From Cymbidium sinense (Eukaryota > Streptophyta > Magnoliopsida > Asparagales > Orchidaceae), in assembly GCA_021442155.1 (NCBI GenBank), contig CM038228.1, forward strand, positions 85,328,114 to 85,392,113: a stretch of DNA of 64,000 nucleotides. The letters run 5' to 3'. The translations under genes and the position numbers were made by a program. Of this stretch, positions 35,501 to 48,090 are shown in pieces. The notes under the pieces were generated by a model. It did not search any database and had not been told where the DNA came from. It was given only the letters and a program-made list of their open reading frames with translations. Each line of letters starts with the position of its first letter. Position 1 is the stretch's first letter.

Positions 35501-38316
35501 ACCCCGAGGTTACGAGGCTTTAAGTAGCCATAAATAGGTCTTGTACCTTACACCCCTGGTGCTAACAATGGTGTCGCACTCACTTATGCCTTTCATACAT
35601 ACACATGTGAATATAAATAAAGGATAAAAGATTACCCCCTTTTCTGCTTAATGAAAATCATGCATCATAAGACATTCTAATTTTTCTAAGTAATATTTCT
35701 TAGCATTCATCATAAAGTGTGCTAAATATTTCCACTTATATGTATAGATATGCTTAGGATTAATCCATATGCATGCTATGCATGTTGGGAAAGAAATGAA
35801 CTGATGTGTGTTTTGTGATATTAGTTCACTTTACTTAATCTTAAAATGCCATTCTTTTGAATAGGTTTGTTTAGAGAAAATATAAACTTAGGATTAATTA
35901 AAACACATAATAAAATATTCACTAAACAAAATCAAGTATGAATTCACTTTAGAAATTACTTAAGGTAGGGAAAATTAAGTTCTCTTCTCTTTTCCCTCTC
36001 TTTATAACTTAGTAATTAATTGTAGGATTCACTTAAACCAAAATAAATCAAAAAATAAAAATCAACTAAATAAACTAAACAACTTGAATGAAACCACCCA
36101 TCTAAGTTGAACATCTTCATACTTTGAAAATCTAAACCTCAAAGCCATAGCTAAACATATTATTCAAACCTTTTAAAGTACACATATTAAGCTAAGTCAC
36201 CACTTCTAGCTTTAGGTTAGGGCGGTGCATGGTTCAATGCTTGCTTTTATTTTATGATGTATTATTTCTAGTCTGGATGTTAGGGTGTATGTGCATGGAA
36301 TAAATAGTATGACGATTTAGTCTAATCATTGTCTTCTATAAGGGATTGTGCTTAAGGGGCGTTGAAATAAAAATATAAATGCTTTTGTTGTGCAGGTGCT
36401 TAAACCCCTAAGGATAATCCAATAGGCCAGGTGGACTTGGTTACCCAAGTGTGGGGTGCCAGTTCAATATACATGCTTGAAATTATATGGTTTGTTTAGC
36501 TAATCTCTATTTTGCAGGTGTTAGTTAGATTTACTTTTCCTTTTCTTATACTTTTTATAATTAGGATTTTGGAATGATTGTATAGGGGATTAGGCTGAAT
36601 ATTGGTCATAAGATCTTATCTTATGTACCATGTGAAGCATTTAGAGCAATCACATTCAAACTATCTAAAAGAAGGAACCAAAAGAAGAAAGAAGAAAGAA
36701 GAAAGAAGAAGGGAAGAAAGAAGAAAAGAAGAAATGAAGACCCCGATAACATGAATTCCTTACTAAGCTATAATTAATTCATTTGTAATCCGGGTTGTAT
36801 AAGGGTAGAGCTTGGCTACCCAATTTATTTTTGGGTTTGTGCGGTGGTGACCGACCACAAATAGTTTTTTATTCTTTTGCATTAGCTTTATAAAATATTT
36901 GATATTTTGTTTAGCTTGTGCATTAAGATGACATTATTTTCCTAGTTTCTTCTTTGCTTGATGTATGGCCTAGATGATGATTAGGCTCTTAGGAAAAAAT
37001 AAATCTTCTACCAAATTAATCAACTCAAAATTAAAAATAAATAACTCATAACCTCACCTAAAGCCTAAGTTAAAATTAACCCATTAGCTGGATGTGTACA
37101 TTCTTTTCTAACATCATGCATAAAAAGTATATTATTTCACTCTTGATTGGAAGGCTTGCACTTTTGTTAGAGAACCTGGCTTGACCTATGAGAGCCATGG
37201 TGGAAACACACCTTATCTTGCTGATTTTGGCCCATAATCTAATTTCTCATGCATTAGACATAAAGAATCCTATAGCATGAGTCAAATGATTGTCCAAAAT
37301 GAAAATAAAATATATGAAAATTTTGCATTAGATTTAAGTCATTTGAAAGCATGTCCTTACATGATCTAGTCTCTTTAGGGAGTGTGTTTAAGGACTTATT
37401 CTCTTTCTAAATAAATAATAACCTTTCTATCTTGCATAAACATAAGACTTGTCTACATGAATTTAAAACTGTAGGAGGAGTTAGTTGGCGGCCACCCCCA
37501 GGTGGTTGTAAGTCCAACAGTTGGGTGGTTTATTCTCTCTTGTGGAGGTAAACCAAACACCCATCTTCACCTTAGATTTAGGCATGCTTTCAGCCCTCGC
37601 TAAAGCTCCCTAGATTTAGGTTCTGAGATTGCTTCTCCCTTTTGTGGGCTATAAGTATAAATTCTCACCTCTTAGGCATTTTCATGATCTTATGTCATGG
37701 AATCATAAGCCCTAGCATTCTAATAAAAATTCAACTTAAATACATTAATTCAATTTCAAAAATGTAAAGCCCAACCATAGGGTAGTTTGAGGTGCTACCG
37801 CTTTCTAGTATCTTAAGCATCCTTTTTTTTCATTTGGCTGATAAGAACTCCTTCCTCTTGATCGATCTTAACCTTCTAAAATAAACCAATCGATTGATAG
37901 TCCTACCTTTCAAAATCTTTGGAGACAACGATCATTTACCTTAATCGAGAGTATTCTAAGGAATCTCTTAGGATAATTAACTATGGAGGCTTGCCCATAG
38001 AAACTTAATGAACCCGATTTAAAATAAACCTACTTTACTTTTCCATGTAAAGTGGGGAAGAATCTGGTACATATGCGATCCATTGTCCTGGGAGTCCTTA
38101 TTGAGGTGATTAGTCCATTGTGGGTGGTAACTTCTATCTTTCGAGATAGTACATCTCTCCTTAATGTCATACCCGATCACCCTAATAAGAATATCTACGG
38201 ATCTACGTGGTGTCCAAATACAAAGAGTATATTTCTATCTTCATTTTATTCCACATAGATTGAAGATGAAAGTATACATCTTAAGAAGAGAAATTGTAAA
38301 CTTTTTTTTTCACCAC

Positions 38317-38322
38317 AATCAT
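38317..38322. other. Target-site duplication AATCAT, right copy
   Basis: Follows the terminal CACCAC of the giant element and matches 23301-23306. Confidence 0.85.
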
Positions 38323-38557
38323 CTTCGTAATCTGAAACTTTTGTTGACGAGCATTCCAAAGAAGATACATTATGCTCCTTTACATTCTCTCCCTTAAGTT
38401 GCTTCAAGATGGATCCCTTTAAACTCAATCCACATATATCTGTTCTTCTCCTTCCTTGTTAAAATCCAAATGCTCTCCATCACATTCACAACGTCATAGA
38501 TCCTCCTCCTTTCAACACCCAGCTTCATGGCAGCGTAATCCAAGCATACCATGTCCA
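38323..38557 (-). pseudogene. DEL: DEL pseudogene, 5' part, copy A continued
   Basis: Colinear with 52876-53119. On the minus strand it encodes pieces of the first winged-helix domain and the linker: degraded LGVERRR-like sequence, [25 protein letters not shown]. The reading frame is broken, for example in the strand between the domain and the linker. Similarity to copy B ends abruptly near 38557, so the start-codon region is missing. Together with 22640-23306 it is one pseudogene split by the 15 kb element. Confidence 0.8.
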
Positions 38558-38999
38558 TGAGAAAATATTATGTCAGTAAACATTTTACGTATGACCAATC
38601 CATGATGACATGTGTCCCGCCCCATTTTATCGATGAGTAGCAGATAACGACGGCTTTCCTTCAGCCCATAAACGCATGGCATAATCTGACAAATACATTT
38701 CCTACAATTGTCATGTCAATCGAGGAAATTTAAAAGAAATATAGAGAAAGTCTGTTAGTTTTTCCAAGAAATGAGTGAAGAGATAGAAAATCTCATTTCC
38801 TTTTTTTACAAAAGAACCATGAAGATGGAGAACGCCGAGGAAATAACAACCATTTTAGAGGATGTATTAAATACAAATCCATCATAATGTTTCGCATTTT
38901 TCTGATTAGTGATATTCTTGTTCTCAAAAGAATATGTTCATTACTCAACAAAGTAATTTGGATGTTTTTTTATTATTTAATTTTGAGTGTTATTTGCAT
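38558..38999. other. Unassigned sequence between DEL remnant and tandem repeat
   Basis: No gene or element recognised. It replaces the DEL start region found in copy B. Confidence 0.5.
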
Positions 39000-39662
39000 C
39001 TCATTGTGTACCTCTTTGGATAATGACCATTTTGACCTTTTTTTCCCAATTTTTGCCAACTCCTTATGATTATGTAGTGCATTGCAAAGGAAGCATTTGA
39101 TGGCGCTTGGGTGGTTTAGTGCATTCAGACATACCTCTTTGGAGGGTACTGACCTTTTGATCTTCTTTTCCAATTTTTTTGCCAACTCATGATTATGTTT
39201 CATAAGAAAAAGCATTTGATGGCGCTTGGATTTCTGGTTTTTAATGACCAGATCAAAAATTTCTTTGAGCTGCATTTTGACCTTTTCCCATTTTTTGCCA
39301 ACTCCTTATGATTATGTATTGCATCAAAAAAAGCATTTTATTTATTTCTGGTTTAGTTCCAGCCATACCTCTTTAGATACAACCATTTTTGACCTTTTTC
39401 CCATTTTTTTGCCAAGTCCCATGATTATGTATAGACTGCAAAGGAAGCATTTGATGGCATTTTGGGTGGTTTCAGAAAAGATCAGATCCCTGTACCTTTG
39501 ATACCATCTTTTGATCTTTTTTTCCATTTTTAACTATGATTATGTATTTGGCATCAAAGGAAGCATTTGATGGCATTTTGGTTTGGTGGTTTAGTGCATC
39601 TCACAAAATTTCTTTGAGAAAGACCTTTTTGATCTTCTTTCCGCTTTTTTTTGCCAACTCCT
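39000..39662. repeat. Tandem repeat, ~118 bp unit, about 5.5 copies
   Basis: Each unit has TTTTGACCTTTTTCCCA..TTTTTGCCAACTCC, then ATGATTATGT, GAAGCATTTGATGGC and GGTGGTTTAGTGCAT. Unit starts fall near 39034, 39151, 39279, 39391, 39511 and 39622. The overlapping open frames on both strands here simply reflect the repeat. It ends exactly where the next palindrome-family arm begins. Confidence 0.85.
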
Positions 39663-42600
39663 ATGAAATGGACTTAGCCTAAATCATCATGAAATCAATT
39701 CAAACTCATGGGATTTTCTCAAAACTCATTTATATTTACATATTTAAATAAAATATAAATATAAATCAATCAAATCAAACCCTCAAATCAAATTCCAAAT
39801 CTAAAAATTTCCTAAGTCCCTTAATTTTTCATTAAAGGACTTATCCAAAATCTTGATCAAACCATTTCAAAGTCATGGGATTTTCTCATAATTTATTTAT
39901 ATTCTCATTTATATTCACATATATAAATGAAATATAAATATAAATCAATCAAACCAAATTCAAAAATTCAAACTCTAAACTCCAAAATTTTCCTAAGTCC
40001 TTAAATCCTTCTTAATGGACTTAGCCTAAATCATGATCAAATCACTTCAAATCCTTGAAATTTTCTCATGATCCATTTATATTCTCATTTATATTCACAT
40101 ATATAAATGAAATATAAATTCAAACAATCAAAACCTATTCCAAAAATCAAACTCAAATCTACTCAAAATCTCAATCTAAGCCCTTCAAGTCAAAATCTTG
40201 AACTTAGCCAAATCAACTTAAAATCAAGCCAATCTCTTGATTTTCTCTCATGATTCAATCAAACCTACAATCATGAGTTCATATATAAATACAAACTTCA
40301 ATCACTCAATCAAAACCCAAGTCAAAAATCAAAGCCAAAACCCCTTCATATTCTTCCTTTGAATATGAAATTGTCAAATGGATCAAAACCCATTTGACTT
40401 CAAACCACTTGTAAATGGATTTATATTTCAATCATAAGTCCATATACAAGATCAATCAAGCTTTGACCAAGCCATTTGACCCACTTAGGCTCACTTGACC
40501 CAAAGTGACCTAAAGTACCCTTATGAGCCAAATTCTAACCAAATTGGATTGAACCAAACTCATATGCCTCTCATCATGATCAACAATCATCATGGATGAT
40601 CAATCAATCAAATGGGTCAAACCAGGTCAAACCTAAGGGTTGACCAAGTCAACACTTAGCCCAAAATGAAACCTAACATAGCCAAAATCTACCATAGGCC
40701 AAATTGATTGAAAGCATTGATCTAAGTTCACTCATGACCTATGTTTGAACTTGACCAAGCCAACATTTGAGCCTAACCTAGCCCAATTGGCCACTTGACC
40801 CAAGTTGACCCAACTTGACCTAAAGGGTCAAAATGTGTCAAAACTTGATCTAAGCCAAATTGATTGAAACCAATGGGTCATTCCAAATCACTTGTTGACC
40901 TTGACCAAAGCCTCAATTGGCCAACTAGACCTAACCTAGCCCAATTGACCTTAGACCCAACATGACCTGAAGGGGTCATGTTGAGCCTGATCTTAACCAA
41001 AATTGATTGGAAACAAAGATACCAATCCCATATGACTAACCAAACCTAAACCTACCCTTGACCTACCTCAAATAGGTCAAATGGGTCAAATAGGTCAACT
41101 TGACCCATTTGACCTAAATGAAGTCATATGAGCCAAATTCAAAATTAATCCAAATTGAAGCAAACCAAAGCCACCAAAACATTTCAAATGGTCATATGAA
41201 CTTGACCCAACCCTTGGTTTGACCCAATTTGAGCAATTGGTCAACTTGACCCAAGTTGACCCATTTTGACCTAAATGGGTCAACATGAGCTAGACCCTAT
41301 TAAATGAATCTCAAATCTCATGAAACTTGGCCAAACCTAGTTTCTCCACATACCAAACATATCCAATGAAAAAATCAGCAAAATGACCATCATACCCCTA
41401 GGCCATAGAACAAATTTTGGCTTAATCCATGGGTAATTTGGTCATACCCTCTTCATATCCACTTGATGCTTTCTTAATAGCTCAAGGGGACCTAATGAAG
41501 AGTGGTGCACCCAACCCAATGGGTTTGGGTCAACCCAATTGGCCCCAAGGCCAAACCCGACTCCATGGGTCAAAATGGCTAATTCAAAATCCATCTTCCA
41601 CTCAATTTCAAGCACATGGGAGGTTGGCATTCCACTAGAGGTCTCAAACGGACAATGTGCAAACATCTAACTGATCAAACAACCCTCCCATTGTGATCAA
41701 TTGGATTAAAATGACAAAATGACTTGCGACCGTTCGATCCTTCAAGGGGAGATATACTCCCCCTAATCAAATTCAAAATGATCAGTCCTCATTTCGATTG
41801 AATCTATGGAAGTTAGAGAAGCAATTCCCCAACCTCCTCAAGCTTCCTAGAGTGAAATCAAATTTCATCTTCTCAGTTTTTGAGAAAATAGGGAGCTCAA
41901 TCAACTTCCTCCACACCAAAACCACCCCAATCTCTTGCACACTTCTTCTGGACCAATCGAGCTCACTCAAGCTTCCATGGAGTTCCCATATCAAGGAGAG
42001 GAGCAATTGGATCAAGGCATGATCTGAAGTGGTGTTGGTCCATAGAGAAGCAACTCAATCCCAAGAGAATTCAATCAGGCTTCCACTGGGGACAAAGCGG
42101 CTTTATCGACCCTCTCAAGCGCCTGTGAGAAAGGAAATTTTGAACACCCAAGATAGAGTTGTTGGGTCCTCAGAAGAGAATTTTCAATTCAAGCAAATCC
42201 CACCGTTGGATGTGCCACTCATTTCCTTTAGATGGTGTGAGTTAAGTTTGGTTTGAATCTGAGCTCAATCGAGCTCGGATCTTCCCCTAGATCATGGACG
42301 ATCTCTATTTATCTAAGGGGAAGAACTAGGAAGATCTTGGCCATCCATCCATGCATTTTTGGATGAGATAATTCCCACGCTAGAATTTTTTATCCTTTAA
42401 AACCACGGAGATCTCTATCATCTCTTTGATCGACACGAGATCAAAGCGCCGTCACCTTTTTGATGCGACTTTTAAGTGATGGGTTCACGGTACGATGCAT
42501 GTAAAGCGCGTTGACCACCGCAGCCACGCGTCACGTTGTGAGCTAAAGGATTAGTTATGGATTTAATTAAATGCTAATTAATCTCTATATCTTCTAAAAT

Positions 42601-45600
42601 TCATATCTCTCTCAATAAAATTCAAAAAATATGAAATAAATTTTTATGGAAAGATAATTCAACTTAGAATATTTTAAAATTAATTTCAATGAGTTTTGAG
42701 TTATGTTTTTTCTTTGGTTTTGGATTTTATTGAAGTTTATTTTGTTAATTACCTTTTAATTAAGCCTCTGATTAATCCCAAACTTCTTGGGTATATTTTA
42801 AGGGATGACTTCTGCCTCTCCTAATTTTCTTGGGATTTATTGAAGGCTTAATTAGAATATATGGATTTCCTACTCCCTTAACCTTATTAATTGATTAGTG
42901 GTTTTAATCCATGATTAGTGTTGATTAAGGTTAGATCCAATAGATAGGAGGTTTATGGAATAATTTTGGGGCATTTTCCTAAGCTATTCCCTAAACCCTC
43001 TTTTCTCTCCTTAATCTTCTCTTAATTAAGGGTTAAAATTATCCCCTAATTTAATTTTTAAAAATTCTAAAAACTTTTAGAACTTAATTAATCTACTTTG
43101 GATAGATGCTTAGGTGTTTAATAACCTAAGTTCAATTAAGAAATCAAAACCCAATTCATATGTGTGAAAGGGTGTTTTGAAATTACTTAAGCTAAATCCC
43201 TTAGCTTAATTAACCTTTAATTATGAGCCAAATTGCATTAGGCCTTTTTCTTATTAGGTGCATTGCAAATTTAAATTCTTTGTGAGTTTTTATGTCATCT
43301 CATTGGCTCATAATTATTTGGTTAATTATTCTAAGATGGTGTAGGTAAGGGTTAATTAAGTTACCTAATTCATATCTTAACCTAATTAATACATAAAAAT
43401 GGATCTAATTATCTAAAAATTAAACAAAAATATCAAACACATATGGGAATGGGTTAGGAATAGCAAACCCAACTCACCTTTTCAAAATTAAATCAAACTC
43501 CAAACTAAAACAAAAATCACATTGAATGCACTTTGATTTATTTTAAACTTTCTTATTCCATAAGAACGTCTTTAGGATTTAATTAAAGTGAGTTTGTTTA
43601 CATGCTTTCATTGCTTTGAGTCTTTCCTAACATGTTAAATTTGTATGTCATATGGTTTCATGCATTTTGTTTTTCAAATTCAAGTTTAAAATGAAATTGT
43701 TTACTTTATGTTAAATATTGTATGTGTTAGCTAAAGCAAAAATATGAGTGGCTATTATCATTACTAAATCTAAATTATTTTCAAAACATATAAATCAAAT
43801 ATCTAATCTAAAATTATGCTACTTATATTTTAATTATGAGTTTTCATGTGAAAGATTATAAAGGTATGCTTAACATAGGTTTCCTTTCTCTTTTATGTTA
43901 GCATAGTTTTGAATAGGAGTTGGTAAGATGTAGGGTTCATTTGAAAAGAACCTTCACTTACCTAATTTCATACCCTATTCATCCCTATGCTATCACCTAA
44001 GAAGGGCTACCTATACTTGCATACATAGATTGCATAAATAAAATGAATCCATTAATATAACTTTTGCATTCTTCCTTTCCATTTCATTTCTTTCATACAC
44101 ATGTTTTTATTTTAGGAAAGTGGTGTATTAGTCTAAACAACCCCGAGTTTGCGAGACTTTAAGCAGCCCTAAGTAGGTCTTGTACTTTACACCTCTGGTT
44201 AACATTGACATTGTATTCACTTATGCCTTTCTTACTTTCATGTGTGTATGTAAAAATTTGGATAAGGAAACCCCTTTTTACTTAAAAAAAATCACGCATA
44301 TTCAACTTCTAAATTCTTTAAATGGATTACTTAGCATGCATCATAAAGTATGTTAAAAATTCTCATTTTGTATGCATAGATATGCTTAGGATTTATTCAT
44401 ATGCATGTTATACATATTGGGAAAGAAATGAAGTGATGTGTGTTATGTGAATTTAATTCATTTTATTTGATCTTAAAATGCCTTTCTTTTTGAATAGGTT
44501 TGTTTAGAGTTCATCTAAACTTAAGATTAATTAAAAGATTTAATCAAAACATTCACCTAAATAAAACTAAATGTGAATCTACTTTAGAAATTACTTAGGT
44601 TAGGGAAGGATCCTTCTCTTTCCTTCTCTTCATAACTTAGTAATTAATTCTAGAATTCACTTGAACCTAATCTAAACATGAAAAAAAAAAATCCAAAATA
44701 ATTAAACAACTAAAATGAAACCCCCTCTAAGTTGAACATGTTTTCATACTTAGAAAATTTGAACCTAAAGTCATAGCTAAGCATACCACACAAACCTTCA
44801 AAGTACACACATTAGCCTAAGTCACCACTTCTTGCTTTAGGTTAGGTCGGTGTATAGTTTGATATTTTGTTTCATTTTATGATGTATGTTTTAGATTAGA
44901 TGTTAGGGTGTATGAATAGGATGCTCTTAGTCTAATCATTATTTTCTGCAGGATATTGTGCTTGAGGGGTGCTATCATAAATAAAATACTTTTGCTTACA
45001 GGTACTTTATACCCCTAAGCATAATTTAATAGGCCAGGTGGACTTAGTCACCTATGTGTGGGATGATAAGTTTAATATGCATGCTGGGATTTGTGTGGTT
45101 TGTTTTAGCTAACCTTTATTTTGTAGGTGTTAATTAAATTTCCACTTTTTCTTTTTATGTAAATTTATGCAATTAAGATTTTGGAAAAATTATTATGGGG
45201 ATTAGGATGAGCATTGGTCATAAGATCCTATCTTATGCACCATGTGAGGCCTTGGAGCATCTACCTTCCAACCATCCAAAAGAAGGAACCAAAGAAGAAA
45301 AAAGAAAAGAAGAAGAAAGAAGAAATAAAGCTTGAAGACCCTCATAACAATGAATTTCTTGCTTAATTGTAATCTAATTCATTTATAATCTGGTTTGTAT
45401 AAAGGTAGAGCTTGACTACCCACATTTGATATTTTGAATTTGTGTATGGCTCACAAATAGCCTTTTATTCTTTTTGTGATTAGCTTTATAAATTGATTGA
45501 TAATTTATTTAGCTTGTGCATTAAGTGGCATGCTTTTCTTAGTTTCTTTCTTGCTTTATGTATGACCTGGATGTGGATTAGACTTTTTAGGGAAAAATAA

Positions 45601-46923
45601 ATTTTTACTAAACTTAACAACTCAAAATAAAAAATTAAATAACTCATAACCTCACATAAAGCTTAGATTTAAAATCAAGATAAATGAATTAGCAACCCCT
45701 TAGCTGGATGAGTATTTCTTTTATAATATCATGCACAAATACATCTTATTTCACTCTTGATTGGAGGTCTTCCACCTTTGTCAGAGAAACTTGGCTTGAC
45801 CTTTGAGAGCCATGGTGGAAAATCACCTCCTCCCTTCTCACTAATTTTGGCCAATAACCTTCTTTCTCATGCATTAGTCTGAGTCAAAATACTTATCCAA
45901 AATAAAAATAAAAATGAAATTTAAATTGCATTAGATTTAGGTCATTTGAAGCATGCCCTTTACATGATCTAGTCTCTTTAGGGAATGCATTTAAGGACTT
46001 AATCTCTTTCTAAATAAATAAAAGGCTAGCTATCTTACATAAGCATAATGACTTACTTACAAGTATTTAAAATTATAGGAGGAGTTAGTTGGCGGCCACC
46101 CCTAGGTGGTTGTAAGTCTAAGCTGTGGGTGGTTTGTCTTATCTTATGGAGGCAAACTAATTACCCATTTTCGTCTTAGATTTAGTTTGTGCTTTCGGCC
46201 CTCGCCAAAGCTCCCTAGATTTAGGTTCTAAGGTTGCTTCTCTCTTTTGTGGGCTATAAGCTTAATTCCTCACCTCTTAGGTATTTCCTTAATCTTGTGT
46301 TAAAAAATAATAAGTCCTAAATTTCTAATGAAAAATACAACTCAAACAAACTAAATCAATTTCAAAAATGTAAAGCCCAACTATAGGATAGTTTGAGATG
46401 CTCGCTAGGTTTCCTAGCATCGTGGGCATCTCCTCCTTATTTTCTATTTTGTCTTTGATAATAACTCCCTCTTTTGATCATTCCCATTTGATCTTTTGAA
46501 CCAATCGATTAATATTCCTTTGCTATTGAAATATTTAAAGACAACAATCATTTACATTAATCGAGAGTTTTTCTAAGGAATCCCCATTAGGATGTAATTA
46601 TGGGGCTTGCCTATAGAAACTTAACAAACTCGATTTAAAATAAACCCCGCTTTTTTTTAAAGTAGGGAAAGAATCTCTGGTACATATGCAGACTCATCAT
46701 CCTTAGGAGTCCTTATTGAGGTAATTAGATCCATTAAAGGGTAGTGACTTCTATCTCTCGAGATAGTATACTATTTCCTTAATGATGTACTTGATCACTT
46801 GAATAAGTACATTTACGGATTTGCATGGCATCCTAAAAAGGTGAGTTTCTATATGCTTGCCTCTTTCATTTATCTCCAATAGATTTGAAGGTGACCCTCC
46901 CATATAGAAATTTTTCTCCACAC
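39662..46923 (-). mobile_element. Single arm of the giant-palindrome family
   Basis: 7.3 kb, same orientation as 30900-38316 and colinear with it: the ~180 bp units at 39662-40130, TTGACC-rich part at 40600-41300, the gene-like island at 41730-42540, the conserved block near 44150, AGTTGGCGGCCACCCC near 46086, and the outer end TTTTTCTCCACAC near 46923. The inner few hundred bases up to the palindrome centre and the whole opposite arm are absent. No long frame is present. Confidence 0.8.
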
Positions 46924-46974
46924 CCTTGTCTAACAGAGGAATTTTCGCAGTAGCAGTTGAGAGAATTTGGAATG

Positions 46975-47770
46975 TCTTTGGTCATATGCTTTGTGCTCTC
47001 GAACTTGTTGAAGACTTTCTCCTGAGAGTTTGAAATTTATATTTTTCACTTGTCTTGGCTTTGTGCCTTAGTGAACTTAATGGAGTTGATGATTTATTGT
47101 TGAGATGAGAATTTCTTCGGTCCTATACTTTGTGCCGGACTTATTGAAGATTCAATCTTGAAATTTGAAATTTATATTTTTCTCATGTCCTGCCATTGTG
47201 CTTTAGTGGACTTCATGGAGTTGATAACTTGTTGGCTAGATAAGAACATCTTTGATCCTATGCTTTGTGTTTTGATGGACTTATTGAAGATTCAATCTCA
47301 ATATTTTGTGATTCATATTTCCTTCTATCCTTGCCTTATTTCATGATGGATTTGGTGATGGAATTCCCTGAACTATCTTGAAGATTTGTCAGATGATATG
47401 AACTTACTATCTGCCATAGCTTTTGTAGGCTTATAGAAGGATGCCAGCAGATGATCTGACCCTCAGAACTTGTGTTGGGTCAATGGCAAAGAGTCATCAG
47501 TCCTACGCTTTGCGTGTAGACATGTTGATGGCATAACTCCCTTCGTTCAACCTTTAGCTTCATATGAACATTGGGATGACCTCTTAGTCTCTTATTTTTT
47601 GCATGTTTGGACTTGTTGAAAAAGAGTTTCCTTCGATCTTTGATTTCTACTTTAATAGACTTATTAAAGGAGTTGACATTCCTCATTTGATATTGATACC
47701 AAACTCGACTTAGTGCCTTCTCAAGTGAGGATCTTTTTGTTGGATTTTTAAAAAATGACCTTACGACCAT
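46975..47770. repeat. Degenerate tandem repeat, ~135-140 bp unit
   Basis: Units begin with a CCTATRCTTTGTG-like phrase and contain GGACTTATTGAAGATTCAATC, TTTATATTTTTC and GAGTTGATRA. The clearest starts are near 46977, 47117 and 47250; more decayed, shorter units follow near 47410, 47500 and 47585. Confidence 0.65.
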
Positions 47771-47869
47771 TATGGATTATCTCCCGTCTGGGTCACTTGA
47801 ACTCACCAAGTTAGAAGATTTTAAAGATTTGGATACTCTCATCTTTATGGCATATTGAGTAAGCAAACC

Positions 47870-48090
47870 TGTTAGTGACTCGACCTTATTTGGGTGTGCT
47901 GAGTCTAACTTTATGCATCAACTTGAGTCTTGGACTTGAACAATTGATGGAGGATTTTATCATCGGGCTAACAAGGTGGGGGATCTCTTACTGTGAATTT
48001 TATGGCGTGTTGAGTAAACAGACTTGCCAGCGACTTTGCCATATTTGGTTTGTTGAGTCTGACCTTATGCATCAACTCGAGCCCTAGATT
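47870..48090. repeat. Direct repeat of ~155 bp, two copies
   Basis: ATTTGGGTGTGCTGAGTCTA followed by CTTTATGCATCAACTTGAG near 47886 recurs as ATTTGGTTTGTTGAGTCTGA followed by CCTTATGCATCAACTCGAG near 48043. Confidence 0.7.

Larger units (their letters stand above)
23307..38316. mobile_element. Giant 15.0 kb palindromic (inverted-repeat) element
   Basis: A single insertion made of two long inverted arms. It begins GTGGTGTTTATTTTGG and ends TTTTTTCACCAC, flanked by AATCAT on each side. The left arm runs to about 30528 and the right arm is its diverged reverse complement from about 30540. No frame longer than about 100 residues and no transposase, integrase or reverse transcriptase is visible. 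If the boundary is shifted by one base the ends read TGTGGTG...CACCACA with a 4 bp ATCA duplication, so DNA-transposon-like and LTR-like readings of the ends are both formally possible. Related single arms occur at 39662, 56105 and 60178. It resembles a foldback-type or long-TIR non-autonomous element; the superfamily is not determined. Confidence 0.85.
30540..38316 (-). repeat. Right arm of the giant palindrome
   Basis: 7.8 kb, the reverse complement of the left arm. About 550 bases of the extra length are a three-unit tandem repeat at 30890-31400 that the left arm lacks. The outer 90 bases or so before CACCAC also differ from the left arm by an indel. Confidence 0.85.

Noticed and set aside
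23307..38316. Interpretation as an ordinary LTR retrotransposon with very long LTRs
   Set aside because: The arms are inverted, not direct, and no primer site, polypurine tract or pol gene is visible between them. TG..CA-type ends remain possible, so this is noted as an alternative only.
38973..39527. Several open frames on both strands
   Set aside because: They arise from the 118 bp tandem repeat, which lacks stops in some frames.
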